From contig NC_089595.1 in assembly GCF_019320115.1 (NCBI RefSeq), positions 107,648,158 through 107,712,157 of the forward strand: a stretch of 64,000 nucleotides of DNA, in the 5' to 3' direction. This document shows, in pieces, positions 11,049 to 22,643 of this stretch (the first letter of the stretch is position 1; each line of letters opens with the position of its first letter). The DNA comes from Miscanthus floridulus. Taxonomy: Eukaryota; Streptophyta; Magnoliopsida; Poales; Poaceae. Made by a program: the position numbers and the translations under genes. Below the pieces are notes generated by a model, which saw only the letters and a program-made list of their open reading frames with translations, was not told the origin of the DNA and did no database searches.

Positions 11049-12632
11049 TTAAGGATAAAAGCGACGTAGCTGTTCTATGTTCCAAGCGTTGGTGAAGATT
11101 TCGCCCTTTTCGTTGGCTAGCTTGTAGGTCCCGGGCTTCAGCACTTGGGCGATGATGTACGGTCCTTCCCATGGCGGGGTCAGCTTGTGGCGGCCCTTGT
11201 TGCTCTGTGCTAGCCTCAACACCAGGTCGCCTACCTTCAAGTCTCGGCCTCGGACGCGCCGGGCCTGATAGCGCCGTAGGGTCTGCTGGTATTTAGCCGA
11301 GTGCAGCAGCGCGACGTCTCGGGCTTCCTCCAGTTGGTCGAGGGCGTCCTCTCGGGTGGTGCGGTTGCTTCGTTCGTTATAGGCCTGTAGCCTTGGGGAA
11401 CCATATTCCAAGTCAGTGGGGAGGATGGCCTCGGCCCCATAGACCAGGAAGAAAGGCGTGAACCCCGTGGCTCGGCTTGGGGTGTTCCTCAGGCTCCAGA
11501 TGACCGATGGGAGTTCGGCGAGCCATTTCTTGCCAAACTTCTTCAACCGGTTGTAAATTCTTGGCTTGAGGCCTTGTAGGATCATGCCGTTGGCACGTTC
11601 TACTTGGCCGTTGGTCCTTGGGTGTCCTACGGCCGACCAGGCCACACGGATGTGGTGGTCGTCGCAAAACGTCAAGAATTTTTTGCCGGTGAACTGTGTC
11701 CCGTTGTCGGTGATGATGGTGTTAGGGACCCCGAACCTGTGGATAATGTCAGTGAAGAACAGCACTGCTTGCTCGGATTTGATTCGATTGATCGGACGAG
11801 CCTCGATCCATTTGGAGAACTTGTCGATTGATACCAGTAGATGGGTGTAGCCCCCGGGGGCCTTTTGCAGAGGCCCGACCATGTCGAGCCCCCACACGGC
11901 GAACGGCCACGTGATGGGGATGGTTTGGAGGGCCAGGGCCGGGAGATGTGTCTGCCGAGCATAGTACTGGCATCCTTCGTAGGAGCGTACTAGCTTGGTG
12001 GCGTCGGCGACCGCCGTCGGCCAGTAGAACCCTTGGCGGAAAGCGTTCCCACTGAGCGTCCGAGGCGCCGCATGGTGCCCGCAGGCCCCTGCGTGCAAGT
12101 CCCAAAGCAGGGCTCGGCCTGCCTCGGCGGTGATGCATCGTTGGAGGACACCGGAGGGACTTCGCCTATACAATTCGTCATTGCAGAGGACGTAAGTCTT
12201 GGCTCGGCGCGCAAGCCGTCGGGCTTCGGTCCTATCACTAGGAAGCTCCCCCCGATCGAAGCCAATCAAGGAACGGAATTCGCCAGTCCCTGTCTTGGTC
12301 GGTTTGGGGGGCTCGGTGTTGACTTCCATGACCTCGGGCTTGGTCGAGAGAGTCTCGGCAGTAGAGGGGGCGTCGAGCCCCGTCGTGGGTTCGACAGGTG
12401 GGCCCTCCTCTGCTACCAAGGTGTAGTCAATGGAAGGTTTGTGGAGGTCCCTGGCAAAGACGTTCGGGGGGACCGGAGCCCGTGCCGAGGCCATCTTTGC
12501 CAGTTCGTCGGCGGCCTCGTTGTACTTCCGCGCGATGTGGTTTAGTTCGAGACCGTCGAACTTGTCTTCTAGGCGACGTACCAACTTGTAGTAAGCCTCC
12601 ATTTTGGGGTCGAGGCAGTTTGACTCCTTCAT
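11049..12632 (-). CDS. Integrase and RNase H C-terminus, Gypsy element 1
   Basis: This 527-codon frame is the end of the polyprotein. The N-terminus is the end of RNase H (NHIARKYNEAADELAKMAS). The zinc-binding region follows (HHAAPRTL ... CQYYA; the second Cys of the usual CxxC pair is not obvious). The integrase core has the D-D-E residues in GLDMVGP, TDNGTQFTG and NGQVERANG. The C-terminal region (VGDLVLR ... KLTPPWEGPYI) fits the Gypsy GPY/F module, and it closes with WNIEQLRRFYP and TAA. Integrase would insert the cDNA copy into host DNA. The frame is open, but upstream stops separate it from RT, so no complete polyprotein could be made. Confidence 0.9.
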   Translation of the reverse strand: MKESNCLDPKMEAYYKLVRRLEDKFDGLELNHIARKYNEAADELAKMASARAPVPPNVFARDLHKPSIDYTLVAEEGPPVEPTTGLDAPSTAETLSTKPEVMEVNTEPPKPTKTGTGEFRSLIGFDRGELPSDRTEARRLARRAKTYVLCNDELYRRSPSGVLQRCITAEAGRALLWDLHAGACGHHAAPRTLSGNAFRQGFYWPTAVADATKLVRSYEGCQYYARQTHLPALALQTIPITWPFAVWGLDMVGPLQKAPGGYTHLLVSIDKFSKWIEARPINRIKSEQAVLFFTDIIHRFGVPNTIITDNGTQFTGKKFLTFCDDHHIRVAWSAVGHPRTNGQVERANGMILQGLKPRIYNRLKKFGKKWLAELPSVIWSLRNTPSRATGFTPFFLVYGAEAILPTDLEYGSPRLQAYNERSNRTTREDALDQLEEARDVALLHSAKYQQTLRRYQARRVRGRDLKVGDLVLRLAQSNKGRHKLTPPWEGPYIIAQVLKPGTYKLANEKGEIFTNAWNIEQLRRFYP

Positions 12633-12650
12633 GACTTGATCGACGATGAG

Positions 12651-12977
12651 CTACGAGTCGCCCCGGACGTCGAGACGCCGTACCCCAAGTTCGATGGCGA
12701 CTTGCAAGCCATTGACGAGGGCCTCGTACTCGGCCACGTTGTTGGAGGCGGCGAAGTGGAGCCGCACCATGTAGCGCATGTGTACTCCGAGGGGCGAGAC
12801 GAAGAGGAGACCCGCGCCTGCCCCGGTCTTCATCAGAGACCCATCGAAGTACATGGTCCAGCATTCTGTCTGGACTTGAGCAGGTGGTAATTGGGTGTCG
12901 GTCCACTCAGCCACAAAATCGGCCAAGACCTGAGACTTAATTGCTTTCCGAGGCGCAAAAGTCAAGGCTTCCCCCAT
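12651..12977 (-). pseudogene. RNase H domain, Gypsy element 1 (in-frame TAG)
   Basis: The frame carries catalytic-type motifs YFDGS, AEYEAL and RGDS, the usual D-E-D set of retroelement RNase H, which removes RNA from the hybrid during reverse transcription. It stops at TAG straight after RGDS (12648-12650), where related elements have Gln, and the reading continues as LIVDQVMKES into the integrase frame. A single nonsense change therefore separates the two. Confidence 0.85.
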
Positions 12978-14172
12978 AAGCTCGACGGCCCACTTGGCTA
13001 TCCTGCCTGAGGCCTTCCCGGTTATGGACTATCTCTCCCAAGGGGAAAGACGATACCACAGTCACTGGGTGAGACTCGAAGTAGTGACGCAGCTTGCGCC
13101 GGGCCAGGACTACGGCGTAGACCAGCTTCTGGATGTGGGGGTAACGTGTTTTGGTCTCGGAGAGCACTTCGCTGATGAAGTAAACAGGTCGTTGGGTGGG
13201 TAGAGCATGCCCCTCTTCCTGCCTTTCTACTACTACGGCAGCGCTGACCACTTGGGTCGTTGCGGCGACGTAGAGTAAGAGGGCCTCGTCCCTGGCCAGG
13301 GGGTACCAGGATGGGAGGATTTGTGAGCAGTGCTTTGAGCTGTCGAGGGCTTCTTCGGCCTCGGGGGTCCAAGAAAAGCGCTTCGGATTTTCTCAAGAGT
13401 CGGTACAGAGGCAAGCCTTTTTCGCCGAGGCGCGAGATGAAGCGGCTCAGGGCCGCAAGGCATCCCATGACCCTCTGCACTCCCTTGAGGTCTCTGATTG
13501 GTCCCATGCTGGTTACGGCCGAGACCTTCTCTGGGTTGGCTTCGATGCCGCGTCTCGAGACTATGAATCCCTAAGAGCATGCCTCGGGGGACCCCGAACA
13601 CACACTTCTCGGGATTGAGCTTGATGCCCTTCTCTCTAAGGCATTTGAAGGCTATCCTTCAAGTCATTGACGAGATCTTGGCCTTTCTGGACTTGACCAC
13701 GATGTCGTCCACATAGGCCTCGACGGTTCGCCCAATGTGGTTGCCAAAGACCTAGGTCATGCACCGCTGGTACGTGGCCCCCGCGTTTCTGAGGCCGAAA
13801 GGCATAGTCACGTAGCAGTACATGCCGAATGGGGTGATGAAAGAAGTCGCAAGCTGGTCAGGACTCTTTCATCTTGATTTGATGGTAACCAGAATACGCA
13901 TCAAGGAAAGACAGGGTCTCGCACCCCACGGTGGAGTCAACGATCTGATCGATTCGGGGTAATGGGAAGGGGACTTTTGGACAGGCTTTATTCAAACCGG
14001 TGTAGTCTACACACATCCTCCATTTCCCATTTTTCTTCCTAACTAACACGGGGTTAGCCAACCACTCTGGGTGGGACACTTCCTTGATGAACCTGGCCGC
14101 CAAGAGTTTCTGCACCTCCTCGCCGATGGCCCTACGCTTTTCCTCGTCGAATCGGCGCAGGCGTTGCTTCAC
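12978..14172 (-). pseudogene. Reverse transcriptase, Gypsy element 1 (stops and frameshifts)
   Basis: The first part (13858-14172) reads RFIKEVSHPEWLANPVLVRK, WRMCVDYTGLNKACPK and SFLDAYSGYHQI, the fingers and palm of Gypsy RT. YVDD is still readable near 13700 (EAYVDDIVVK). A TAG follows YQRCMT and a frame change lies near 13640-13660. The connection region is readable in another frame at 13022-13507 (LAALSRFISRLGEKGLPLYR). The enzyme would copy element RNA to DNA from the tRNA primer. Not functional as it stands. Confidence 0.88.
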
Positions 14173-14199
14173 CGGTCTAGAGCCGGCCCTGGATGTCCA

Positions 14200-14966
14200 A
14201 GGCGTGCTCGGCGACCTCCCTCAGGTATGCCCGGCATGTCCGAGGGACTCCATGCGAACATGTCGGCATTCGCACGGAGGAAGTCGACGAGCACGGCCTC
14301 CTATTTGATGTCGAGTGTGGCGCTGATCCTCAGTGCCCGGTCGTCGGAGCAGGCGGGGTCGACCGGGACGAGCTTGATGGCCTCCGCAGGCTCGAACGTC
14401 CCTGCACGACAGCTTGGAGTCAGGCGCCTCACCACTGAGTTGGTCGAGGTTGGCGATGAGGGTCTCGGCCTCCATGAGAGCCTCGGCGTACTCGATGCAC
14501 TCGACGTCGCAGTCGTATGCATGTTCGTACGTGGACTCAATCGTGATGATACCGCTGGGGCCTGGCATCTTGAGCTTGAGGTAGGTATAGTTGGGGACTA
14601 CCATGAACTTGGCGTAGCACGGCCGCCCCAGGATGGCGTGGTAGGTTCCCCTAAACCCGACCACCTCGAAGGTAAGGATCCTCCTTGTGGTAGTTGGAGG
14701 GGGTGTCGAAGCAGACGGGAAGGTCGATGCGTCCCGAGGGGTCGCGTGCGTTTCCCCGGCACGATGCCGTGGAAAGGTGCGGCGTCGCCTCGGAGCCTCG
14801 ACCGGTCGATCTCCAAGAGCTCCAGGGTGTTGGCGTAGAGGATATTGAGGCCGCTGCCTCCGTCCATCAACACCTTGGTGAGTCGGGTGTTGCCGATGAT
14901 CGGGTCGACAACAAGTGGGTACTGCCCGGGATTCGGAAACATGGTTGGGGTGGTCATCTCGATCAA
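14200..14966 (-). pseudogene. Aspartic protease region, Gypsy element 1
   Basis: The frame at 14598-14966 has VLMDGGSGLNILYANTLELL, matching the D-G-G-S active-site form of plant Gypsy proteases. A linker with VVGFRGTYHAILGRPCYAKF follows, partly in another frame. A TAG lies in the RT-proximal segment near 14303 (LDIK then TAG then EA). Overlapping frames show one or more small indels. The protease would cut the gag-pol precursor. Confidence 0.75.
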
Positions 14967-17262
14967 AGGTGATCACCTCCCGAGACCAGTCGAGGTACCG
15001 GGGAGTGGCCACCTTGACCGAGAAGACCTCTTGGCGTTCCCTCTTTCGCTGCCGCGCCGTAAGGCATGCCGAAGGGTCCGCCGAAGATCATGAAGGCGTT
15101 GTGTACCTCGGGGAACCCGTCGTCCTTGTCATCGTCCCGGTCGTCGGTGCCCTTCTGCTTGGCGTCGTCGTCAGGGAGCCTAAGCCTGGCGTAGTAACGC
15201 CGTAGCATGGAGCAATCTTTGAGGGCGTGCTTTACCAGGCCTTGGTGGTAAGGGCAGGGTTTCTTAAGCATGTCGTCGAAAGGTCTAGGGCCCCTGGGGC
15301 CTCGGGGATTCTTACGTTCTGCGGCCGTGACCAGATCGGCCTCGAGGACGGCCCGCTTCCCCTGGCGATCCTTCTTCTTTCTTTTGGGGAGGCGGGGAAC
15401 CGAGGCCTCGGGGGCCTCATCCCTTTGCTTCCCCTTGGCGTCGTTCTCGGGGAAGATGGCCCCTATAGCCTCTTCGCCTGAGGCGAAGTTGGTGGCGATG
15501 TCGAGGAGCGCGGTAGCCGAGTGCGGCATGTTCCGGCCTAATTCTCGGACCAAGTCTCGGCAGGTGGTGCTAGAGAGAAAAGCCTGGACAATCTCTAAGT
15601 CACCGACGCTGGGCAACTCGGTACACTATTTAGAGAAGCACCGGATGAAGTCTCGGAGTGACTCGTCTGGTTTCTGGCGATAGCTCTTAAGGTCCCAGGA
15701 GTTTCCAGGGCACACGTATGTGCCCTAGAAATTCCCGACGAAGATCTAAACCAAGTCACACCAGTCGTGGATCTGAGAGGGAGGAAGGTGCTCGAGCCAG
15801 GCTCGCGCCGAGTCTGACAAGAGCAAGGGGAGGTTACGGATGATGAGCAGGTCATCGTCCGCACCGCCCAGCTGACAAGCCAGGTGGTAATCGGCAAGCC
15901 AGAGCTCGGGGTTGGTCTCGCCGCTATACTTTGTGAGGTTGGCCGGCTGGCGAAACCAGGCTAGAAACTGAGCGTTGCGGATGGCTCTACTGAAGACTCG
16001 GGGGCCAGGTGGTTCAGGAGAAGGACTGCAGTCTTCCTCACTGTCATAACGGCCGCCCCGATGCGGATGGTAGCCTCGGGCGGGCCCCTCACTGTCGTGG
16101 CGTCGTCGTCGGCCGACCACCTCGTGGTCACCCTGCGCCTCACGTCGGTTATCGAGGCGGTCGTGGACCGGGGGACCCTATTGATTGCCGGCACCCGAGC
16201 AGTCTCGGGACGAACCGCGGCCTCCCTATTCTATCGGTGTGGTGCTGAGGGGAGGTCCGAGGCGGCTCCGCGCCACCGAGAGGCGGAACTTTCTGCCTAC
16301 TGTACCGCGGCGGTCTTGAGGAGATCCCAGAACTCACCGTGAACCCGTCGTCCTTCCATGGTGGAGGGCTCGGGCATCGCGCGCACTAGCATCGCAGCAG
16401 CCGCGACATTCTGGCTAGCGCGATTGAAGATTGGGGGACGATCGTCCCCTTCATCGTCGTTGATGCGGTGGTGCACGTCGCGAGCCCATCATCGGGCTCC
16501 TCCGCCGTCACCACGGCCTTACTGCTCCTGCTCGAGAGTGCTTTGGAGCTGTTGCAGAAGGAGTTGATCTTGCTCAACCTTGGCCTGAAGCTCACGGAGC
16601 TGTTCTAGGTCCGGGCGTCGAAATTGTCCGAGGGCAAGGTTCTCGTTCCGTGCCGCCGGTGGAACAATGTGTGAAGGCATAGCGTCGCCCATTCCCTGAT
16701 GAAGCGGAGTGCGGTTGTCTACCCCCTCGTGCTCATCGCCCGTGCTTGGCATCCCAAGTCCGACGTGGAAGCACTCACGAGTGGGATCGTAAGTACCTTC
16801 ATCATCGGAATCGGAATAGCCAAAGCAATAGTCACTTGCGGCCAAGAAGTGGCGCATGGTTTCGCGGCCGTGGAGGTCGGAGAAATCCGCTCCGGCCCAT
16901 GCCTCGTCCTCCTCCGAGGAGTCGGCGTGGGTGTGGGTCGATGCGGTGGTGTCGAAGTTGAGAGCGAAGCGCTGGCGGCGCTCCGAGAGATCCGCGTGAG
17001 CGGAAGCGTAGGCATAAGCATAAGAGGCGGTGGCATTTCTCAACCCGAAGGGGTATGGAGACAGTGCCGTCGCCGGGCTCTGCTCCGCCGGAGTTGGCTC
17101 CTCAGGGAGTGGTGGAGCGGAGCTTGGTGTCGGGGCGTCACCGAGTGCCACCGGCGTTTTTTCCTTGTCCAGGCTCAGGCTAGACAGGTCCCCAACCAGG
17201 GACCTTGCGCCAACAGCTGGTCGTGGATACCGTCGGAGAGCGGCGAATCGCCCTGGGTTCAC
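14963..17262 (-). pseudogene. gag region, Gypsy element 1
   Basis: The likely start is at 17262 (MNPGRFAALRRYPRPAVGAR), about 260 bp after the PBS. An acidic, low-complexity N-terminal part runs to TAA at 16519. The gag core is in 15746-16120 (FLAWFRQPANLTKYSGETNP, ARAWLEHLPP). The C-terminal part, 14963-15616, has a basic stretch KRKKKDRQGKR and a Cys/His cluster PCPYHQGLVKHALKDC in place of a classical CCHC knuckle, as is usual in Tat-type elements. Three TAG codons (after CDLV, GNF and CFSK) fall where related gag proteins have Gln. Gag would form the particle that packages element RNA. Confidence 0.82.
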
Positions 17263-17524
17263 GTGGCATCGGGGTGATCCTGCTCGCGTCGTGCCTGGCG
17301 AGCGCGGCGAGAGCGGCCGCCCGGGCGCCGCCTATGCCTGGGCTGCTGGTGCGTGGCGTCGTCGTCGACAGGTGGGGTTCGGGGCGTAAGGAGTACCATG
17401 TCATACTTGTGCCCTAGAGACATGAACTCTAGGTTCCCAAACCAGACCACCGTGCCGAGACGCAGTGGTCGTACGGGGTCTGCCATCCGGAACTTGTTGG
17501 GATGACGAAGCTGACACGCAGAGG

Positions 17525-17542
17525 CCCCTACCTGGCGCGCCA
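17525..17542 (-). promoter_or_regulatory. Primer-binding site, Gypsy element 1
   Basis: On the minus strand, two bases after the 5' LTR, the sequence is TGGCGCGCCAGGTAGGGG. TGG at the LTR edge pairs with the CCA end of a tRNA. The first ten bases are palindromic. The second Gypsy element has the related TGGCATGCCAGGCAGGGG at 49783-49800. I have not assigned the tRNA. Confidence 0.75.
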
Positions 17543-17544
17543 AC

Positions 17545-18857
17545 TATTGGTGTTTTGGACCGGGGGATCCTCAACCAACTAGTGAATTTGTGCTGCGTGT
17601 TCCCAATCCCGGATGGTGATGCAAAGAGACACAAGGCTTATACTAGTTCAGGCAATCGGTGCCCTACGTCCAGTCTGAGAGATCGATCTTGTATTCCTTG
17701 CACCGAAGTGCTTGTAGTAGGGGTTACAAGCTAGGTGAGAGAGGGAGCTAGTCCCAGGTCTCGGCGGGGAGTGATGTGGGCTGCTTGAGACGTTGCCCTC
17801 AGGCGGCCGGGAAGTGTGCGTGTTACAGGGTGTTGTTCTTCGTGAGTGCCCCCCTCCCCCCTAGAATGGCCCAAGTCCTTTCCTTTTATAGTTTGAAAGG
17901 AGGACAAGGGTAGTACATGTGCTAACTATGCGGCGTCGTGTGAACAGAGGCAGCGTGTCTAAGCCCTATAGCCTATTCCTGTGGCGGTGTGGTCGTCGGA
18001 GCGGTCCGTCCTTGGAGCACTAGGGCGACGTGCTGGTCACATCCGATCCTGTATGTTATGGGAGCCCCAGGGCTGCCTCGGACCGGGCGCGGCGGTAAGC
18101 GTGCGGGTCGATGTGGATTGATTGCACGTGAGGTCGAGGCTCGGTTGGTGCCGAGGCCGAACCACGGTGGGGGGTCTCGGCAGACGTGAATCCCGAGATA
18201 GCCAAGACCCTGGTGTAGAGTGCCGAGGCCCGGAGGGAGCGGTTGATCTGGTATACTGGTTTGGAGGCGATGATGACCCGGAACAGGCTTCCCATGCTGC
18301 GTTTTTTCCGGGGTGGGAGTTACGGGGCACAGTGTAGCGCGGGCGCTGATCGTGGGCACAGCGCCTGAATACAGTGGCCGGTAATCCCCGCCATGCCCTG
18401 TCTCAGCCGGTATGGTGCTGATGCGACTTCTTATCCCGTCGGCCTCTCCGCGGTGTCGAGCCGTCGCCCGGCTGAGATTGCGGGAGTGGTTGACGCATTA
18501 ATGGGACGTGACATGCTGTCGAGAAGACCGGTCGAGGCGGGAGCGACGGGTCGTTGTCAAGCCAGCCTCGAATGATACGGAGGATAGCAGTCTCATCCGA
18601 GGCTGGACGCACGGGGCCTCGGGCGAGACGGAGATTGGGCTCCTTGCCGAGGCCTCCCGTGAAAGGCCTCGCGCGAGGCGGAGATTGCATCAGGGCGCCG
18701 AGACCTCCCGTGCGAGGCCTCGGGCGAGGCGGAGAGCCGGTGGGCTCGGATGAGGCTGGTGATGAGCCCATGGCTTACCCTCTAGCTTTGTTGTTGATGG
18801 GATTTAAGTGACCCTTTTAGTGTACGCTTAGGGTACCCCGTTTTATGGTACCCGACA
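17545..18857 (-). repeat. 5' LTR of Gypsy element 1 (1,313 bp)
   Basis: It is the partner of 3063-4382. On the minus strand it starts TGTCGGGTACC next to the target duplication ATCGT (18858-18862). A TATAAAA box on the minus strand (17884-17890) is the likely promoter of the genomic RNA; the left LTR has TATAAAAT at the matching place near 3400. Confidence 0.92.
17884..17890 (-). promoter_or_regulatory. LTR promoter TATA box, Gypsy element 1
   Basis: The minus strand reads CTATAAAAGG inside the 5' LTR, about 340 bp before the LTR's inner edge, a usual placement for the U3/R boundary. It would drive the gag-pol transcript leftward. Confidence 0.6.
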
Positions 18858-19052
18858 ATCGTCATCGTCATAAGAAAACACACAAGAAGAAAATTTTCCC
18901 AATTATGAGTCAGTCAGCCATGACGTAATCCCCATAGCATATGACTCAAAATTCTGCCATGGCACATATACTATTGCTTCAGGTAACATGCATGTGTATG
19001 ATTTCTTTTGTCCCTGGTATTATTATGATCAGGATCCTCCCGTACGTTTAGC

Positions 19053-19240
19053 ATGTAGATAGTATCTCTAACCGTATACTATATGCTTATCTTTAAAGAT
19101 ATCATACAGTCTGTTACCCTAGACAAAAATATCTTCTTCTGTCTGGTCTCTGCACTTTAAGAATCTTGTGCTGGCCCACGTAAAATATCCCGGCTTCCAG
19201 TAAAGCAAAAGTCATAGCCCTGTCCTGAAACATACACAAG
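19053..19240 (-). repeat. Block shared with 24556-24745 (and 31924-32112, 37869-38058)
   Basis: The block has AGTATCTCTAA, GCACTTTAAGAATCTT and GCTGGCCCA in the same order as 24556-24745, so a diverged internal duplicate existed before the tandem duplication. On the minus strand both forms keep a short open frame ending in KILKVQ, with a TTTCAG splice-acceptor-like sequence just upstream in the first form. It may be an exon of a lost gene. I do not recognise the product. Confidence 0.5.
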
Positions 19241-19743
19241 CACACGGTATAAGTTATGCCTTTTTTTTTGCGATGGATATATGATTTACTCCACAGTTTT
19301 CTCTTTAGTTTTAAATTATAAGTGAAAAAACAATGCAATTTCATTGAATTTTGTATCAATAAAAGACAGATCCTGAAGGGATACAGTGATCATGCAAGCA
19401 CTCAACATATCGTAATCTTCCGTTGTTACAAATTAAAACATATCACCATCTTCCAAGCTGAGGACTGAACCTGGATTGTGAGCACATTGTGCTGCTAAGA
19501 CAGTTCTGCGGACAGAGCTGCCTATTATTAGACTGGCTGGGCACTACTAGTTGGCACTAGCATCTTCATGCAAATCAAAGTTCATAACAATGTTAGCTAC
19601 TAGCCTACTACTAGCTGGGTTTGGAATATTTATTAAGACATGAATCCCAGGGGGAGCTATACTAAGCATTTATAACCCCTTTAATTTATAATATCCTAAT
19701 TACACTATTTGTTCGGTGTCAAGAGTCAAGACTCATCAAGAGG

Positions 19744-19937
19744 CAGTGGCGGATCCAAAGGGGGGGCTGGGGGGTGGGGGTGGGGGGGGGGGGGGGGGGG
19801 CTCCAGCCCCCCCTAATGTCTTGATTTCAAGCCTAATCACTGTAGCAAAAGCTTGATTTCACCATTAAATCTTCATGCAAATCAACATCTCCATTGTTTT
19901 AGCCCCCCCTTATCCCGCATCGTGCATCCGCCACTGG
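19744..19937. mobile_element. Small TIR element present only in copy 1
   Basis: The ends CAGTGGCGGATCC and GCATCCGCCACTG are inverted. The 194-bp element is flanked by TCAAGAGG and ACAAGAGG (one mismatch in 8), a hAT-like target duplication. Copy 2 (near 32655) has an unoccupied TCAAGAGG site. The interior has a long G tract (about 19780-19800). Confidence 0.7.
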
Positions 19938-20829
19938 ACAAGAGGCATTGTCATTAAAATTCGTGCAACTTGGCAAGCTGCTCCTTAACCCAACCTGTGG
20001 AGCTTGTGTCCGTGCTCCATCCCCCTCTCCCAAATGGCAGGGAGAACACCTTGGAATTGGATAATCTCGGGGCCTGAGGTGCTCCTGTAGTCCCGCAATG
20101 CAAAGGCCAAAATTATGCAACAAAATTAAAATAAAAGCATATATGTGAGAAAATGTTACCAAATTAACATGAAAGGTCATCGCACGAATTGAGTATAGTT
20201 CGGGTGGTTGGATTTCTTGTGGTATATTGCGTAAGATTTTAATTGAGTAGAGGAATATAGTAAGGAAATACGATCAATACATGCACAAGCACAAGCCATT
20301 GCGCCTATTTTGATATGCTTAAAATCGGATTAACTTGTTTTCGCCGCAAGAATCGACGAAAATCCCGCCAAACAACCTGTGTCGCGGAAGATTTTTTTGA
20401 CAGCTTGTGACCCATCGTCCGTGAGATTGAACTGAGATTCCGATTTTACGGATCGCAGCTCCTCGACGGCGGATCTCCTGCCGCACCGCACGGTGGCGAG
20501 AAGTGTATCCAAACACGTACATTATCTCAAACTCTAAGTCCCAAATGGTACTAATTAATACTAGTAATAGCAAATGTGCGCGTGCGTTGCAAGAAAACAT
20601 ATAATTTGTTGCATGGTCATCTAAAGAATTTGTGGCTTCGAGATTTATTAAACAATCGTGATCTGTTCCAATGTTTTGAAATCAAGCTCTATACTGTCGT
20701 TTGATCTGCCTTGGAATTACACTATGTCTGAGAACGAGTCGTGTACGGAATACCCAAAATGTGAGGGCATTAGAGAAGTAAAAAAAAGACAGAGGATGCT
20801 TTTTTAAGCATTAGGTATAGATATAGATT

Positions 20830-21480
20830 AATATTTGGGTGCTGATGCTTCCTATACGTTGGGGGGACAGGACAGGAGCACCTGGTATGCCCTGTCAGCA
20901 GCTCCCTCCCACAGTCCCACTTGGAACCTCTTCCAAGGTGGTTGCCACGATATGCACAGAGCACTAGGCAGCCATCGATCCTCTAGCTGCCTCCGCGGTT
21001 CTTCCTGGCCATTCTTCTGTGTCTGGTTTTTAATATATATGTATCTTTGATTCCTGCTTGATGTAGCTCATCTATCTGCAACTTCTGTGTCTGTGTGTGT
21101 TGCCCCTGCTACTTCAGTATTTTACTCATAAGTCCTACAATGGCAAGGATGTACCGCAAGATGTCAGCATGTATCTTTTTGTGTGTTTGCTCTGTACAAA
21201 ATGCAAACAAAAAAAAAACAGAAGAAAAATACTTGAGTTTTACAGCTACCTTATTATGGTACCTTTTTGGCTTACTCGTTCAGTTTATTTATTTATTTAT
21301 TATATACGGTTATCTAGCACATGTACTTTGAAGGACGAATCTTCCATGTTAAAAATCCTTAAACCACACAATATAATCAAAGATTTTAAGAGAACGAGAG
21401 ATTTTTTTTTCGCGAACGGAGTATATATATAGCTTGGGAAGACCAATGTATAGTATTACTCCTTGCCTTTCTAAATTAGA
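20830..21480 (+). pseudogene. DVL/RTFL locus remnant in copy 1: coding region deleted
   Basis: Sequence up to GGCAGCCAT (20967-20975) matches the DNA upstream of the intact gene in copy 2, and sequence from CATCGATCCTCTAGCTGCC onward matches its 3' flank, including the block TCCTACAATGGCAAGGATGT. The 351 bp between, which in copy 2 hold the core promoter, uORF and whole DVL ORF, are missing. CAT is shared at both deletion edges (20973-20975; copy 2 33670-33672 and 34021-34023). This copy keeps 36 bp of upstream DNA (20913-20948) that copy 2 has lost. Confidence 0.88.
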
Positions 21481-22640
21481 AGTTGTTTAATTTTTTTTAA
21501 GTACATATCTCTAGCTGTACGCTACATATATGCTATATATATGTCTAGATACATAACAAAACTTACGTAGAGAAGCTAAAATAACTTATAATTTATAATG
21601 GAACAAGCGGTTCTCAAGATACCAAGAGAAACTCCAGAAATTGCAATGCTACATGAAGTAGACTAGAGCAACCAAAAGCAGTCCATAACGATTAAAATAA
21701 TAGCCACCAGCTAGCTCAAATACTGTGAGACTAGTCTATAGAGTAGTCTATAGTAAAAGATACACGTAAGCTCATGGACTATCCACAAATAATAATAAAA
21801 TGTTACTTTTTTTACTCCTACCTCTCTCTTTATTGATCTTGCACAGGATTGGATATGATGAATTTTTTATCTTAAATGGGACCCACCATGTAAACTAGTT
21901 GTTGGCTGAATCATTGTTGAAACAAAGCAGTAGTCATATACTGATCATGTAGGTCCTATGTATATAGACTACTTAGTCCATATACATTGTGGTATGAGAA
22001 ATGGCAACAGTGCAGTTCCACGTTTTTGCGGTCTGTACATACAGCCATACAGGCTTTCCTTCAGAAGCTGCTACTCCACGTAACCTCTGAGAAGGCAGTC
22101 ATGTTCGCTTGCTCGTATACAAACATGGATTATAAGTTGGAATAATATTTTTCTCTCGTACCAAATCAGTCAGCAGTAAATAATTCACGATCGTTTACGA
22201 CGAAACGAACATGCTGCTGGCTTTCGCTGAGCGTTAGGTGACCTCAGTCAACGGAACTATATTTGTGCACATGCTCCCAAGATTTGTGGAACCACTGTTT
22301 CTCTTTTTGAATAGTAAACTCACATTCTCTTTAAATAAAAACTCAAGTTATATGTAGCTCATAAACGATCAGGTTGACAAGTTCGTTACACAAGGTACTT
22401 TTAGTTCTCCAACAGCAACCAAAATACCGTGTCTAGGAAATATATACACACATTTTCAGAACTTATTATTAAACGCACAAAAAAGGTGAACCATAAGAAT
22501 TTGTCCAATGATTACGTAATAGCCTAATGCTACTAAACAATCCACTCCAAGCTAAGCGGATCTGTGATGTATACTCTATGGAATCTGTAATAGTTAAGGC
22601 AGGTTAGCTATTGCTTAGTATATCATGTTGGTTTTTAAAA
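21480..22640. other. AT-rich non-coding DNA with one hAT-type MITE
   Basis: No gene is supported. A palindromic element at about 22100-22213 has ends CATGTTCG and CGAACATG; its equivalent in copy 2 (35139-35252) reads CCTGTTCG and CGAACAGG. The rest is AT-rich and matches 34560-35680. Confidence 0.6.
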
Positions 22641-22643
22641 CTA

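Larger units (their letters stand above)
3063..18857 (-). mobile_element. Complete Ty3/Gypsy (Tat/Retand-type) LTR retrotransposon, 15.8 kb, nested gene on the opposite strand
   Basis: Both LTRs are present (3063-4382 and 17545-18857) and the element is flanked by a perfect 5-bp duplication ATCGT (3058-3062 and 18858-18862). Read on the minus strand, the order is 5' LTR, PBS, gag, protease, reverse transcriptase, RNase H, integrase, then a long 3' region. Integrase downstream of RNase H defines Ty3/Gypsy. The great length and the extra gene in opposite orientation between integrase and the 3' LTR fit the Tat lineage (Grande/Retand/RIRE2-like). Stops and frameshifts in gag, RT and RNase H show that it is dead. 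The LTRs differ by scattered substitutions and small indels, so insertion is not very recent. Confidence 0.93.
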